Source: Myroides albus
Lineage (GTDB): Bacteria; Bacteroidota; Bacteroidia; Flavobacteriales; Flavobacteriaceae
Assembly (NCBI RefSeq): GCF_009711045.1
Contig: NZ_WMJX01000009.1
Coordinates: forward strand, 43,408 to 107,407
DNA length: 64,000 nucleotides
Direction of reading: 5' to 3'
Shown here one piece after another: positions 34,400-43,622 of the stretch (within the stretch, counting starts at the first letter, position 1; every line of letters starts with the position of its first letter). The translations under genes were made by a program, and so were the position numbers. Under the pieces are notes generated by a model. That model did not search any database, was not told where the DNA came from, and was given only the letters and a program-made list of their open reading frames with translations.

Positions 34400-36463
34400 C
34401 TAAGCGTTAATTCCTTCTAAATCTAACATAAAAGCGAACTCTTTAGCCACCTCTTTTAAAGACTCAAATCGCCCAGATGCTCCTCCGTGACCGGCATCCA
34501 TATTCGTATCTAAGTACAGCTGATTATGATTGGTCTTTGTCACGCGCAGTTTTGCCACCCATTTAGCTGGCTCCCAATACTGAACTTGAGAATCGTGTAA
34601 GCCTGTAGAGATATACATATTGGGATATTGTTGAGCAACGACATTGTCTATTGGCGAATAGGACAACATATAATCGTAATACTCTTTTTCGTTTGGATTC
34701 CCCCATTCATCGTACTCTCCTGTTGTCAATGGAATTGTATCATCCAACATCGTAGTCATCACATCTACAAAAGGAACTTGAGCGATTACTCCGTTGTATA
34801 AATCAGGACGCTTATTCACGATTACTCCCATTAACATACCGCCAGCTGAACCTCCTTCAGCATACAAGTGCTTAGGTGAAGTATAACCTTGAGCGATTAC
34901 GTGCTCAGAACAAGCTATAAAATCATCAAACGTATTCCATTTTGTCAATAACTTTCCGTCTTCATACCATTGACGTCCCATATCCTCACCTCCTCTTACA
35001 TGAGCAATTGCATAGACAAATCCCCTGTCAATTAAGCTCAATCGAGTTGTCGAAAAGTAAGGTTCCATCGAATATCCATACGATCCGTAAGCGTATAACA
35101 AGAAAGGGTTATTTCCGTCTTTCTGTAAGTCTTTTTTGTAAATCAAGGACATTGGCACTTGCACTCCATCTTTAGCAGTAGCCCATATTCTTTCTTCTAT
35201 GTAATTCTCTTTGTCAAAATCTCCGATTACCTCTTGTTCTTTTCGCACTGTTTTCTCCTGAGTACGCATATTAAAATCAACAATCGAAGAAGGTGTTTTT
35301 AGCGATTGATAACCATATCGTAGTATTTCTGTATCAAAGTCAACATTAATACCTGTATAAGCATTATAAGTTTCACTCTCAAATGGCAAATAATACGCAT
35401 TCTCTGGGGCGTTCCAAGGCATAATACACAAATGAGGTAATCCATTTGAACGTTCCGAAATAACAAGGTAATCCCTAAAAATATCGACCCCCTCTAACAA
35501 TACGTCTTCGCGATGTGCTATAACTTCTTCCCAGTGTTCGAAAGTAGTTTTATCTGTCGGACATTTCATCAACTTAAAGTTATCTGCATCATCCAAGTTA
35601 GTCATGATATAAAAATACTCACCATAATGAGAGATCGTGTACTCTACTTCTCTTTCTCTTGTTTGAAAGATTCTAAACTCTCCATCGGGATTATCTGCCT
35701 CAAGGATGCGACATTCACTTGTTAAAGTACTGTCATTGCCTATCACTAAATACTTGCGAGATTTCTCTTTGTAAATATGGGTATCAAATGTCTCATCTTC
35801 TTCATAATACACCAATACATCTTCTGTTGCAGCCGTACCTAATTTGTGTTTAAAAATCTTATCCGCGCGAAGTGTCACCTCATCTTTACGAGAGTAAAAC
35901 AGTGTTTTATTATCTGATGCCCAAGTCGAACTTCCTGTCGTTTTTTCGATAGATAAAGGAAGAATCTCCCCTGTAGTCAAATTTTTAATGTGCAACACGT
36001 ATTCTCTACGTGAAACTGTATCTACGGCAAAAGCTGCCCATTGATTATCTTCTGTTACATTAATTCCTCTCAAATGGAAATAGGAATGGCCTTCAGCCAT
36101 TTCATTACAGTCAAACATTATTTCCTCATCAGCCTCTAAACTCCCTAATTTTCTTGAGTATATAGGGTAATCTTTTCCTTTTTCAAAACGAGTGATATAG
36201 TAATAACCATTGTAGAAATAAGGCACTGATGAATCATCTTCTTTTATTCTGCTTTTCATTTCTTCAAACAAGTCCTTCTGAAAAGCCTTCGTATGTGCAG
36301 TTTCCGCTTCGTAATATGCGTTTTCTGCATTCAAATAATCTATAACTTCCTGATCTTCTCTGTCATTTAGCCAGAAGTAATTATCAATTCGCGTGTGATT
36401 ATGTGCTGTAATTTCGTGCGGCTTAATAGCTGCTAAAGGAGCTTTTCTTATATCTTTATTCAT
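34400..36463 (-). CDS. Prolyl oligopeptidase-family peptidase, oligopeptidase B-like (S9A)
   Basis: This protein of about 687 residues has an N-terminal seven-bladed propeller (about 1-400, opening KAPLAAIKPHEITAHNHTRI) and a C-terminal alpha/beta-hydrolase. Catalytic Ser is in GGSAGGML, Asp in the GLHDSQVQYWEPAKW region and His in DAGHGG. Acidic residues typical for Arg/Lys recognition (EGGSAGG, EYDEWG) are present. It cleaves short peptides after basic residues, in the cytoplasm as no signal is seen. I start at ATG 36463 because the upstream 14 residues of the frame lack homology to the family. Confidence 0.92.
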   Translation of the reverse strand: MNKDIRKAPLAAIKPHEITAHNHTRIDNYFWLNDREDQEVIDYLNAENAYYEAETAHTKAFQKDLFEEMKSRIKEDDSSVPYFYNGYYYITRFEKGKDYPIYSRKLGSLEADEEIMFDCNEMAEGHSYFHLRGINVTEDNQWAAFAVDTVSRREYVLHIKNLTTGEILPLSIEKTTGSSTWASDNKTLFYSRKDEVTLRADKIFKHKLGTAATEDVLVYYEEDETFDTHIYKEKSRKYLVIGNDSTLTSECRILEADNPDGEFRIFQTREREVEYTISHYGEYFYIMTNLDDADNFKLMKCPTDKTTFEHWEEVIAHREDVLLEGVDIFRDYLVISERSNGLPHLCIMPWNAPENAYYLPFESETYNAYTGINVDFDTEILRYGYQSLKTPSSIVDFNMRTQEKTVRKEQEVIGDFDKENYIEERIWATAKDGVQVPMSLIYKKDLQKDGNNPFLLYAYGSYGYSMEPYFSTTRLSLIDRGFVYAIAHVRGGEDMGRQWYEDGKLLTKWNTFDDFIACSEHVIAQGYTSPKHLYAEGGSAGGMLMGVIVNKRPDLYNGVIAQVPFVDVMTTMLDDTIPLTTGEYDEWGNPNEKEYYDYMLSYSPIDNVVAQQYPNMYISTGLHDSQVQYWEPAKWVAKLRVTKTNHNQLYLDTNMDAGHGGASGRFESLKEVAKEFAFMLDLEGINA

Positions 36464-36559
36464 TATTACTATTGTTAAAACACAAAAGTAAGGTTTTAAT
36501 AGCAAAAAATAGATTAACGCCTTTTAAATGAATTACCCACAAAAATAAAGCACTATATA

Positions 36560-36871
36560 TCAACCAAATACCGCATAATTCTCCACAAATACTCTATAAA
36601 AAGCCATAGCAAATAGCAATGACACAACAAAGAGTGCTAAACTTGAAGACAAAATATCATAGCGAATGAAAGAAACAAATTGGTCGCCCTTTAATACTTT
36701 CATCGCCCTTGTCCTCTTGTAAAACACAAAGCCAATCGCAATACTAACTACTCCAACAAGTGTATTTAACAACCAACTACCACTATCGTAGATTAATCCT
36801 ATAAAAAATAAAAGGCCTAACGACATACTCAATAGCGCATTTAAATAACCTATTACTTTGTTTAATTTCAT
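36560..36871 (-). CDS. Small hypothetical membrane protein
   Basis: This protein of about 103 residues has four hydrophobic segments (LNALLSMSLGLLFFIGLIY, LLNTLVGVVSIAIGFVFY and a pair near the end), consistent with an inner-membrane protein. A start at ATG 36871 gives a tidy first helix (MKLNKVIGYLNA). Its short 5' spacing from the PH-domain operon upstream suggests co-transcription. No family recognised. Confidence 0.6.
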   Translation of the reverse strand: MKLNKVIGYLNALLSMSLGLLFFIGLIYDSGSWLLNTLVGVVSIAIGFVFYKRTRAMKVLKGDQFVSFIRYDILSSSLALFVVSLLFAMAFYRVFVENYAVFG

Positions 36872-36950
36872 TTTATTATATTTCTTTATTATGTCTCTCA
36901 ACACCTTGCTGATACTCCATGACCACAGCAGTACCTATTTCCTCTTGTCA

Positions 36951-38462
36951 CTACATCCAAGCCTTGTTTTGGTACTCCACTTCACAGAGCCACTGATCTC
37001 GAAGACGACAAAGCTCTCTGTACTTTGAAGTACTAAACCCAATCTTTCCTCCAGCTGTGTAAATGGTTAAACTACCAACATTATAATCCGCTTGCCACCA
37101 AAGCTGAGAAACGACTATCTTCTGAATCTTGTGTACCTGAACTATAGTATGGGTGATATCCCACGCCCCTGAACGGATACAAATAAAATCATCTGACACA
37201 ATTAAAGCTCCATTTCGATAGTATCTCCAAATCAAAAAAGTGGAAAAAACGAAGTACACAACCATTGAACTTACAACCCATTTTATGTCAAATTCCCTAT
37301 GCATCAGTAAGTAACCCACACACAAGGGAAGTACAACCAAGAAAAAAAATCTAAATCCAAAATAGCGATAATTGTGCTTTAACGTCGCTCCCTCTGTTGT
37401 AAACTCCTTATTGTAGAACATGTAGAACAAGTCTTTCATTTCCTCATTTGAGCAACCGGGAATTTCCAAAGCCGTTTTCTTATTCTTAGCATCACTCCCA
37501 GCAACTTGATAGACTTTAAAATTAGTAATCTGCCAAAGCTTTTGAAAATAGTTCCTTGTTGCTTTTACAATCTGTACCCTTGAAGGTTTGATAATTGTAC
37601 TCTTGGTGTGAAGTAGTCCATAAGACAAAAATAAACTGCCATTCTTCAATACAATCTGATAATTGTAATAACGAATAATGGTTCGTATCAGATTCACGAG
37701 TAGCACTGCCAATAAAAAAACAGCAAAATACCCTATAATTTCTATTAGAACAATCTCCTTACCTTCGATATAATTCAGAGGATCTTCTTGATAAATGCCC
37801 TTATAGATTCGAGATCCTTCATAGAAAAGGGTATTCATAAATACAATAAACGCTCCAATGGTATACAGATAATTTGATGTCGCACCTACTTTAAACAAAG
37901 TAGAAAAACTAATCTGCTTCAACTGCTCTTCCTCTTGTTGAATCTGCTTTTCTATATCAGTTTCACCTTGTATTTCAACAGATTGCTTATATGCTAAAAG
38001 CGTTTCTTTAAGCTGCTGTCCAACTTCTAAAGACACTGCTGGTATGACACCTTCCTTAGCGCTACTACCTGCAGAGTCTATTTCAATGGCATAGACTTCC
38101 AGTATTTTATTTAAAAACGACTGATTGATATTTACTTGTTGAATTTTACTCAGTTGAATCATCGTTTTACTCTTATTGATGATTCCTTTTGAAATCACGA
38201 AAGAGTCGGTTTCTCTATCAATGTAAAAAGTAAAATAGCGATAATTCAAATAAGCAAATACCGATAAGACGACAATTGCCAAAATAACGCCATAAACCAA
38301 ACTCATAGAAATGCTATAATCCGAACGACTTATGCGAACGAAAAGTATCAATAAAATAGGCAAAAAAGCCCGAGCTAATTTTTGAAAACCATTGAGAAAG
38401 TTGACAATGATACCGATAGGATCTTGTCGATGTACTTGGTAAAAGTCTATTATTTTACTCAT
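36951..38462 (-). CDS. PH domain-containing membrane protein (YdbT-like)
   Basis: This 503-residue inner-membrane protein has three bPH2-type domains separated by paired hydrophobic helices. The repeats show strands such as YFTFYIDRETDSFVISKGII, then KSKTMIQLSKIQQVNIN, and a middle copy VLKNGSLFLSYGLLHTKSTI with IIKPSRVQIVKATRN. YdbS/YdbT proteins occur together in many bacteria and have been linked to drug tolerance or envelope stress, with no defined mechanism. Its start overlaps the stop of the YdbS-like gene by 8 bases, so they are translationally coupled and probably form one complex. Confidence 0.85.
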   Translation of the reverse strand: MSKIIDFYQVHRQDPIGIIVNFLNGFQKLARAFLPILLILFVRISRSDYSISMSLVYGVILAIVVLSVFAYLNYRYFTFYIDRETDSFVISKGIINKSKTMIQLSKIQQVNINQSFLNKILEVYAIEIDSAGSSAKEGVIPAVSLEVGQQLKETLLAYKQSVEIQGETDIEKQIQQEEEQLKQISFSTLFKVGATSNYLYTIGAFIVFMNTLFYEGSRIYKGIYQEDPLNYIEGKEIVLIEIIGYFAVFLLAVLLVNLIRTIIRYYNYQIVLKNGSLFLSYGLLHTKSTIIKPSRVQIVKATRNYFQKLWQITNFKVYQVAGSDAKNKKTALEIPGCSNEEMKDLFYMFYNKEFTTEGATLKHNYRYFGFRFFFLVVLPLCVGYLLMHREFDIKWVVSSMVVYFVFSTFLIWRYYRNGALIVSDDFICIRSGAWDITHTIVQVHKIQKIVVSQLWWQADYNVGSLTIYTAGGKIGFSTSKYRELCRLRDQWLCEVEYQNKAWM

Positions 38463-39024
38463 TCTCCTCCGTATTTAAGCTATCTTCCGTTACCGCCAAA
38501 GGCTGTACTTTGGTGATGACATAAGCTTTAATTCGCTCTGCATCTTGTAGTTTAAGCCCAGGAATGCTCAAATCCCCCATTTGTCCTCCAGCTGTAAAAA
38601 ACTCTAATTCACACAAACCATATATTCTTGCAATAGCACCTTCGTACACCTCTATATGTTGCACCCTATTAAAGGGGATGACGATCTGCTTTTTATTAAT
38701 AAGTCCTGTTTGATAGATGATATCATACTTTCTTACAGCATATCCTTTCTGTTTAAAAGCGAGTACACTCAAGATTACATTGCATATTCCTATACAAATA
38801 ATAAACAGGGATAAAACATATTTATTCTTTTCTATTGACAAAGCCGTTTCGACAAGATCACTGAAGAAAAAAACACTCAATCCAATGACAAAACACAACA
38901 GCAAACGAATGATAGCCCAGAACAACACAATTTTAAAATATTGCTTATCTAAACCAACAAACACCACTTCTTCTACGGTAGGAATACTACTCACTTCCAC
39001 CTGATTATTGACAAAATCTTCCAT
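38455..39024 (-). CDS. PH domain-containing membrane protein (YdbS-like)
   Basis: This 189-residue protein has two hydrophobic helices (IVLFWAIIRLLLCFVIGLSVFFF and VLSLFIICIGICNVILSVLAF) followed by one bPH2 domain at about 85-160. That domain includes YAVRKYDIIYQTGLINKKQI, VIPFNRVQHIEVYEGAIAR and LEFFTAGGQMGDLSIPGL. It is the first gene of the YdbS-YdbT pair. The function is unknown, and a membrane-bound stress-tolerance role is suggested for homologues. Confidence 0.85.
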   Translation of the reverse strand: MEDFVNNQVEVSSIPTVEEVVFVGLDKQYFKIVLFWAIIRLLLCFVIGLSVFFFSDLVETALSIEKNKYVLSLFIICIGICNVILSVLAFKQKGYAVRKYDIIYQTGLINKKQIVIPFNRVQHIEVYEGAIARIYGLCELEFFTAGGQMGDLSIPGLKLQDAERIKAYVITKVQPLAVTEDSLNTEENE

Positions 39025-39116
39025 TGTAATAACGCACTAAAACTCACTTAATATTCAGTTCTAAATATAGTATATAATTTCATATAATCGCTTTTTGAAT
39101 ACTGTCTTTTACAAAA

Positions 39117-39153
39117 AATGGAGAGCCAAAGATTCCCCTTTAGCTCTCCATTT
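39117..39153 (-). terminator. Terminator after the FMN reductase gene
   Basis: ATGGAGAGC and GCTCTCCAT form a nine-base stem on either side of a 16-base loop, with an A tract (T run on the minus strand). Confidence 0.8.
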
Positions 39154-39170
39154 CAAATGGTCAAAATTCG

Positions 39171-39698
39171 CTATAACTCTGAAGTAAACTTAGTTACTTT
39201 GTCGATTAATTCTGTTTTCAGTTCCGCGTTTATCACACCATTAACTACATCAAAATTCTCATAGAATTTGGGTAGGGCAAATGTCTCCCTGATATCTCCT
39301 CCAAAAGAAGGAAAAACAGTTTTAGCTATATTGAGCGAGTTCTGACCACCATAGCCTCCTGGAGAGGTTGACATCACAAACATCGGTTTGTCTTGAAACA
39401 CTTTTAACTCCTTACGCGAACTCCAATCAAACAAACTCTTAAAAGCAGCAGTCCAATTTCGGTTGTGTTCTGACATAGAGCAAATAATTGCATCCGCCCC
39501 TTTTATTTTTTCCAAAAAGCGAATAGCTCCTTCAGGAAACTCTCGTTTTTCTTCATCTACAGAAAATGTTGGTACAGCGTAATCATTCAAATCTATTACC
39601 TCAACTTCCCCTACTGGAAGTAGAGAACAGGTAAATTCAACTAATTGCTTATTGATCGAGGTACTTGATGTACTTCCTGCAAAGGCTAATATTTTCAT
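39171..39698 (-). CDS. NADPH-dependent FMN reductase (NAD(P)H-dependent oxidoreductase)
   Basis: This 175-residue flavodoxin-like enzyme reduces FMN, quinones or chromate with NAD(P)H. The FMN phosphate loop is GSTSSTSINKQL near residues 8-19. The flavin contact motif SMSEHNRNWTAAFKSLFDW (normally PEYN) is followed by MSTSPGGYGGQNSL. It is a stand-alone cytoplasmic dimer. The gene is monocistronic, with a terminator. Confidence 0.85.
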   Translation of the reverse strand: MKILAFAGSTSSTSINKQLVEFTCSLLPVGEVEVIDLNDYAVPTFSVDEEKREFPEGAIRFLEKIKGADAIICSMSEHNRNWTAAFKSLFDWSSRKELKVFQDKPMFVMSTSPGGYGGQNSLNIAKTVFPSFGGDIRETFALPKFYENFDVVNGVINAELKTELIDKVTKFTSEL

Positions 39699-40188
39699 AG
39701 TTATATTTAATTTTTTAGCAATCTTATAATTTGTATTCTTTATTTACTTGATTCTATGTTCTCTTTTTTACTTCATGTGATGACAAACTCACTGCCTATC
39801 AGATTTAGGTAACTTCCTGCATCCCTAACTTCCTTTGATTGAATCTAAGTCAGAACAAATGGGAAATCTAATTGACAGAATTGTTTATTCACTCTATCTA
39901 TCCTATTAATCAATTGAAATTTATTGTAAGTTACTATTTTTATTTTCCCTTCCCTCACTTTATCACAGCAAAAAAAAGTTTGTTGTCTAACCGCTTTTTC
40001 TTTTGCTTTCCATTTGTAAATAGTCACTTCAAATCACGTCACAGGAATGAAAAAAATACCAAAAGACAAAGCTGTACCCCCCCTTTTTTAACAGGATTTA
40101 TATACAGTGGAAAACAAGTGATCTTTCTTAAAAAGTTTGACCATCAAAAGAACACATCGAGGCAAATAAAAAAAAGCCGATATCTTAC
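39699..40188. other. Intergenic region, 490 bp, no gene recognised
   Basis: Frames at 39845-40027 (minus) and 39872-40297 (plus) are open but show no family signature. The sequence is low in complexity (runs of T, C and A near 40075-40090 and 40170). No clear hairpin or repeat is visible. Confidence 0.4.
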
Positions 40189-40506
40189 TTACAAATTATC
40201 ATATCCCGAAAACTCCTTGGAAACAACTCGTTTCCAATCGCTGTTTTTCTTTATAAAACTATACACTAAAGGACACAGAGGAATTAACTCATATTGATTC
40301 TGCTCAATGTAAAGTAGCGTTTTCTCGACTAATGCCATAGCTACTCCTCTACCTGCTAATTCTTCAGGGCTCTCTGTGTGAATCAGCTTTATCACTTTGC
40401 CTTCTTCTTGAAAATCAATAAAAGCAGTATAACCATCAACAGTTAATTCAAAGCGATTACCTTGCATATTCTTATACAAATTCAAATTTAGAAACTCATC
40501 TTTCAT
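40189..40506 (-). CDS. Small GNAT-family acetyltransferase (YjdJ-type)
   Basis: This 105-residue single-domain N-acetyltransferase of the minimal type is well under the usual GNAT size. It shows NRFELTVDGYTAFIDFQEEG, the strand KLIHTESPEELAGRGVAMAL with the acetyl-CoA loop GRGVA, and the final ELIPLCPLVYSFIKKN, which is conserved in the YjdJ group. The acceptor substrate is unknown. A TATTTTTG-like -7 box upstream on the minus strand fits its transcription. Confidence 0.85.
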   Translation of the reverse strand: MKDEFLNLNLYKNMQGNRFELTVDGYTAFIDFQEEGKVIKLIHTESPEELAGRGVAMALVEKTLLYIEQNQYELIPLCPLVYSFIKKNSDWKRVVSKEFSGYDNL

Positions 40507-40629
40507 AATAGGCTGTATTTATCTATTGTTTATACTTCAAAAATATAGCCATTATTTCTCAAAGACACTTAATATAGATTAATAACTACCTGCTAACTGT
40601 TATTTCAATGAATTACTCCTACGTGGATA

Positions 40630-40727
40630 GGCAGTTTGTTCGGGCTTTAGAGGTGGTTTGTTCGGATAAAAGGCCATTTTCCCAGTAAATTCCGTACTTG
40701 GTCGCACCAATATCCGAACAAAATGCC
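40630..40727. repeat. Complex inverted-repeat intergenic element
   Basis: TTTGTTCGGATA at 40657-40668 is the exact complement of TATCCGAACAAA at 40711-40722. A second copy of the left arm, GGCAGTTTGTTCGG at 40630-40643, pairs with CCGAACAAAATGCC at 40714-40727 with one mismatch, so two left arms compete for one right arm. A small hairpin TTGG-TCGCA-CCAA at 40698-40710 abuts the right arm. Confidence 0.6.
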
Positions 40728-40982
40728 TTATACATTTTTAGGACAAACCTTCAAAGTCAGGGTACATAGCCCTTTGCACGCATTTTGCTCAAAAAAAGAC
40801 AGGTTGATTTGTACATAAAAATGTTCTTTTATGTCTAAAGAGTACCTATTCCCTTTGGCTATTCACTCTTTTTTCACAAGCGTACGATAAACAACTAAAA
40901 ACGCAACACTCTTAATTCCAACGAGGTTAACGTTTACTTTAAGTATTCTATAACATCTATATACAACTTCAAAAGATTTTAA

Positions 40983-40990
40983 TATTTTTG
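40983..40990 (+). promoter_or_regulatory. -7 promoter element of ybaB
   Basis: TATTTTTG lies 25 bases before the ybaB start. Confidence 0.5.
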
Positions 40991-41015
40991 TCTCACTAAC
41001 TTTAATGTATAACAT

Positions 41016-41339
41016 ATGTTCGGCGACTTAATGGGAATGATGGGTAAGCTACAAGAAACCCAAGCAAAAATTGAAGAAACTAAAAAGAGATTAGACACAG
41101 TATTAATCGATGAAAAAAGCAATGATGGATTATTGGAAGTTACTATGACTGCCAATAGACAAATCAGAACACTGTCTATATCTGATGAATTAATGAATGA
41201 CAAAGAGCAGTTAGAGGACTACTTGATTATGGTATTAAACCGTACCATAGAAAAGGCTACAGCTGTTAATGACGCCGAATTAGCTGCAGCAGCTAAAGAT
41301 GGTATGCCTAATATTCCAGGAATGGACCTATTCAAATAA
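41016..41339 (+). CDS. YbaB/EbfC-family nucleoid-associated protein
   Basis: This 107-residue DNA-binding protein of the YbaB/EbfC fold is a dimer with tweezer-like helices. It opens with [20 protein letters not shown], followed by the conserved core [20 protein letters not shown] and the last helix with [14 protein letters not shown]. Its context differs from the classic dnaX-ybaB-recR set, since here it precedes a lipoprotein gene by two bases, so those two are one transcript. Confidence 0.85.
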   Translation: MFGDLMGMMGKLQETQAKIEETKKRLDTVLIDEKSNDGLLEVTMTANRQIRTLSISDELMNDKEQLEDYLIMVLNRTIEKATAVNDAELAAAAKDGMPNIPGMDLFK

Positions 41340-41341
41340 TT

Positions 41342-42076
41342 ATGAAAAAAATAGTATACTCACTTTTATTAGTTAGCGGCTTATTAATTGCCTCTTGTAA
41401 TGATGGTACATCTTCTAAAGGGAATACAGTTATTACAGGAAATGTAGAGGGATTGAATCAAGGAAAGCTTTATCTATACCAGATGCAAGATACAACCTTG
41501 GTAGCTGTTGACTCATTAATCGTAAATGGAGGAAATGCCAATTTTAAATTTGCCTTAGATATTGAAAGCCCTGAAATGTTGTATTTGACATTAGATAGAG
41601 GTCATACTGTTTCTCAAGATAATCAATTGGGATTTTTTGCAGAACCTGGTCAGATTAATATTGAGACCAACCTAAAGAAATTCTATGCACAAGCAAAGGT
41701 GACAGGGTCAACCAATCAACCAATCTACGAGGAGTATTTGAAAGTACGCGGATCTGTCATAGACAAACAGAATGGCTTGATTGTAGAGATGTTCAATGCT
41801 CGTAAAGAAAACAATCAACATGCCTTAGACAGTTTAGTCAACTTAGACAAGCGCCTTAACAATAGAAAATACTTAAATTCAATTAACTTTGCCATTAACC
41901 ACAAAAACTCTGACGTTGCACCATTCATAGCTTTAACTGATCTATATGATGCTAACATCAAATACTTAGATACTATCTACAACTCTTTAGACAGCAATAT
42001 TGCAAACCAAAAATACGGTAAGCAATTAAAAGAGTTCATCGCAGAGCGAAAAGAAATGACAACTGTACAAGAATAA
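41342..42076 (+). CDS. DUF4369-containing lipoprotein
   Basis: This 244-residue lipoprotein has a signal with lipobox Cys19 (LLVSGLLIASCN). The DUF4369 beta domain at about 30-130 has NTVITGNVEGLNQGKLYLYQ, VAVDSLIVNGGNANFKFAL and a carboxy helix-rich region with RKENNQHALDSLVNLDK. Homologues often have a C-terminal thioredoxin domain with CxxC, which this protein lacks. It starts two bases after ybaB, so it is translationally linked, and it is followed by a terminator. Confidence 0.78.
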   Translation: MKKIVYSLLLVSGLLIASCNDGTSSKGNTVITGNVEGLNQGKLYLYQMQDTTLVAVDSLIVNGGNANFKFALDIESPEMLYLTLDRGHTVSQDNQLGFFAEPGQINIETNLKKFYAQAKVTGSTNQPIYEEYLKVRGSVIDKQNGLIVEMFNARKENNQHALDSLVNLDKRLNNRKYLNSINFAINHKNSDVAPFIALTDLYDANIKYLDTIYNSLDSNIANQKYGKQLKEFIAERKEMTTVQE

Positions 42077-42086
42077 CAAAAATATC

Positions 42087-42112
42087 AACGCCTCTATATA
42101 GAGGCGTTTTCT
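42087..42112 (+). terminator. Terminator after the DUF4369 gene
   Basis: AACGCCTCTA pairs with TAGAGGCGTT around a very short loop, with a T run. Confidence 0.85.
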
Positions 42113-42617
42113 ATTAAGAAGAATTTGCTTACACAAGAGATTCTCTGTTTCAATTTAAACCTTATCCTATACCATTGAGGAATTACTCACTTTACTTTCT
42201 TAAAAAAGCTTCTATAAGCATAGAGCGATCCCACAGGTATTGAATTTTAATACCAAACACCTGATTTACTTTAGGAAGGTGAAATTTTTACAGAAAGCAA
42301 TCTACCCCCAAAATAATATTCCTCACGAATCTACCAGTCGCTATAGGCACTCCTCCTTTTGTCACTACGCTTTATTTGGGTGAAGCAGACATCACCTGAC
42401 ACCATCATTCCTCTAATTGACACATTGAATAAAAAACGAAATTAGAAAAGGTTATCAGTAAGTAGATCTATCCTTAAAATAAAGTGTATAAAGCGATTAA
42501 ATAACTAATCGACATTGATTTTTTTGTATCTTGAAACTCTGTACTACTACTCACTCTTTATACTTAAAAAATAGAAAGTAGAACAATCGACCAATTTTTA
42601 AAACTAAAATAACATAG
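42113..42617. other. Intergenic region upstream of cobT, 505 bp
   Basis: No gene was found in any frame. I looked for the conserved cobalamin riboswitch boxes (such as the GCCACTG and B12-box sequences) and saw none. Possible weak -7 boxes exist near 42523 (TATCTTGA) but none is canonical. Confidence 0.4.
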
Positions 42618-43622
42618 ATGACTTTCGATCAACAACTACAACAAAAAATTGACTTAAAGACCAAACCTATTCGAGCACTTGGTACATTAGAAGACCTCGC
42701 ATTTCAAATTGCCAAAGTGCAGCAGACGCTTACTCCACAGTTACATCATCCTACAATACTTGTCTATGCAGCTGACCACGGGTTAGCAAAAGAAGGCGTT
42801 AGTGCTTACCCTCAGGAAGTCACTCCTCAGATGGTGTATAACTTCCTTCAAGGAGGTGCGGCAATTAATGTTTTTTGCAACCAAAACAACATTGCTTTAA
42901 AAATAGTAGATGCAGGAGTAAATGCAGATTTTCCCGTACACGAAAACTTGATTTCTTCAAAAGCAGGTTATGGGACAGCTAATATGTTAAACCACAAAGC
43001 CATGACTGAAGAACAATTAACATACTGTTTTACAGCGGCAGAAAAGCACATTGAATCCTTGGTAAGTTCTAAGTGTAATATCGTCGGCTTTGGAGAAATG
43101 GGGATAGGCAATACTTCAGCAGCCTCGCTGATCATGAGTTCCCTATTGGACATTCCTATTGCTGAATGTACTGGTCGAGGCACAGGAGTAGATGATCTAA
43201 ACTTTTTGCGCAAACAGCAAATACTACAACAAGTACATGCCAATCACCCTAACCTAAAAACACCAAGAGAAATACTACAAACCTTCGGTGGTTTTGAAAT
43301 TGCACAAATGTGTGGTGCTATGCTTGCCGCACATAAAAACAATATGTTACTTATGATCGATGGCTTTATTTGCTCGAGTGCATTCTTAGTTGCTTATCAC
43401 ATAAACCCAGCGATATTAAATAACGCCATCTTTTGCCATCAGTCAGACGAGCAAGGACACCGTATCCTTTTAGAGAGAATAGGGGCACGAGCGATTTTAA
43501 ACCTCAGTCTTAGATTAGGTGAAGGAACAGGTTGTGCCTTGTCTTATCCCATTATACAAAGTGCTGTAAATTTTCTCAATAATATGGCAAGTTTTGAATC
43601 TGCAAATGTTTCAAACAAATGA
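42618..43622 (+). CDS. cobT: Nicotinate-nucleotide-dimethylbenzimidazole phosphoribosyltransferase
   Basis: CobT makes alpha-ribazole phosphate from dimethylbenzimidazole and nicotinate mononucleotide, for the lower ligand of cobalamin. It has 334 residues, near the normal 350. The conserved ILVYAADHGLAKEGVSAYPQ block and the NFLQGGAAINVF segment lie near residues 47-85, the substrate pocket GFGEMGIGNTSAASLI near 157-173, and a C-terminal RLGEGTGCAL segment carries the catalytic Glu. It is first of cobT-cobS-cobC, with ATGA overlap to the next gene. cobU is not nearby. Confidence 0.93.
   Translation: MTFDQQLQQKIDLKTKPIRALGTLEDLAFQIAKVQQTLTPQLHHPTILVYAADHGLAKEGVSAYPQEVTPQMVYNFLQGGAAINVFCNQNNIALKIVDAGVNADFPVHENLISSKAGYGTANMLNHKAMTEEQLTYCFTAAEKHIESLVSSKCNIVGFGEMGIGNTSAASLIMSSLLDIPIAECTGRGTGVDDLNFLRKQQILQQVHANHPNLKTPREILQTFGGFEIAQMCGAMLAAHKNNMLLMIDGFICSSAFLVAYHINPAILNNAIFCHQSDEQGHRILLERIGARAILNLSLRLGEGTGCALSYPIIQSAVNFLNNMASFESANVSNK

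Larger units (their letters stand above)
40507..41015. other. Intergenic region with inverted-repeat element
   Basis: This is 509 bases between divergent genes. The interval 40630-40727 holds the palindromic element described separately. A -7 box TATTTTTG at 40983-40990 serves ybaB. The rest has no recognised feature. Confidence 0.5.

Noticed and set aside
39845..40297. Two overlapping open frames on opposite strands
   Set aside because: Low complexity, no promoter fit and no known motif; one overlaps the small GNAT gene.
42113..42617. Possible cobalamin riboswitch ahead of cobT
   Set aside because: Conserved boxes were searched for by eye and not found.
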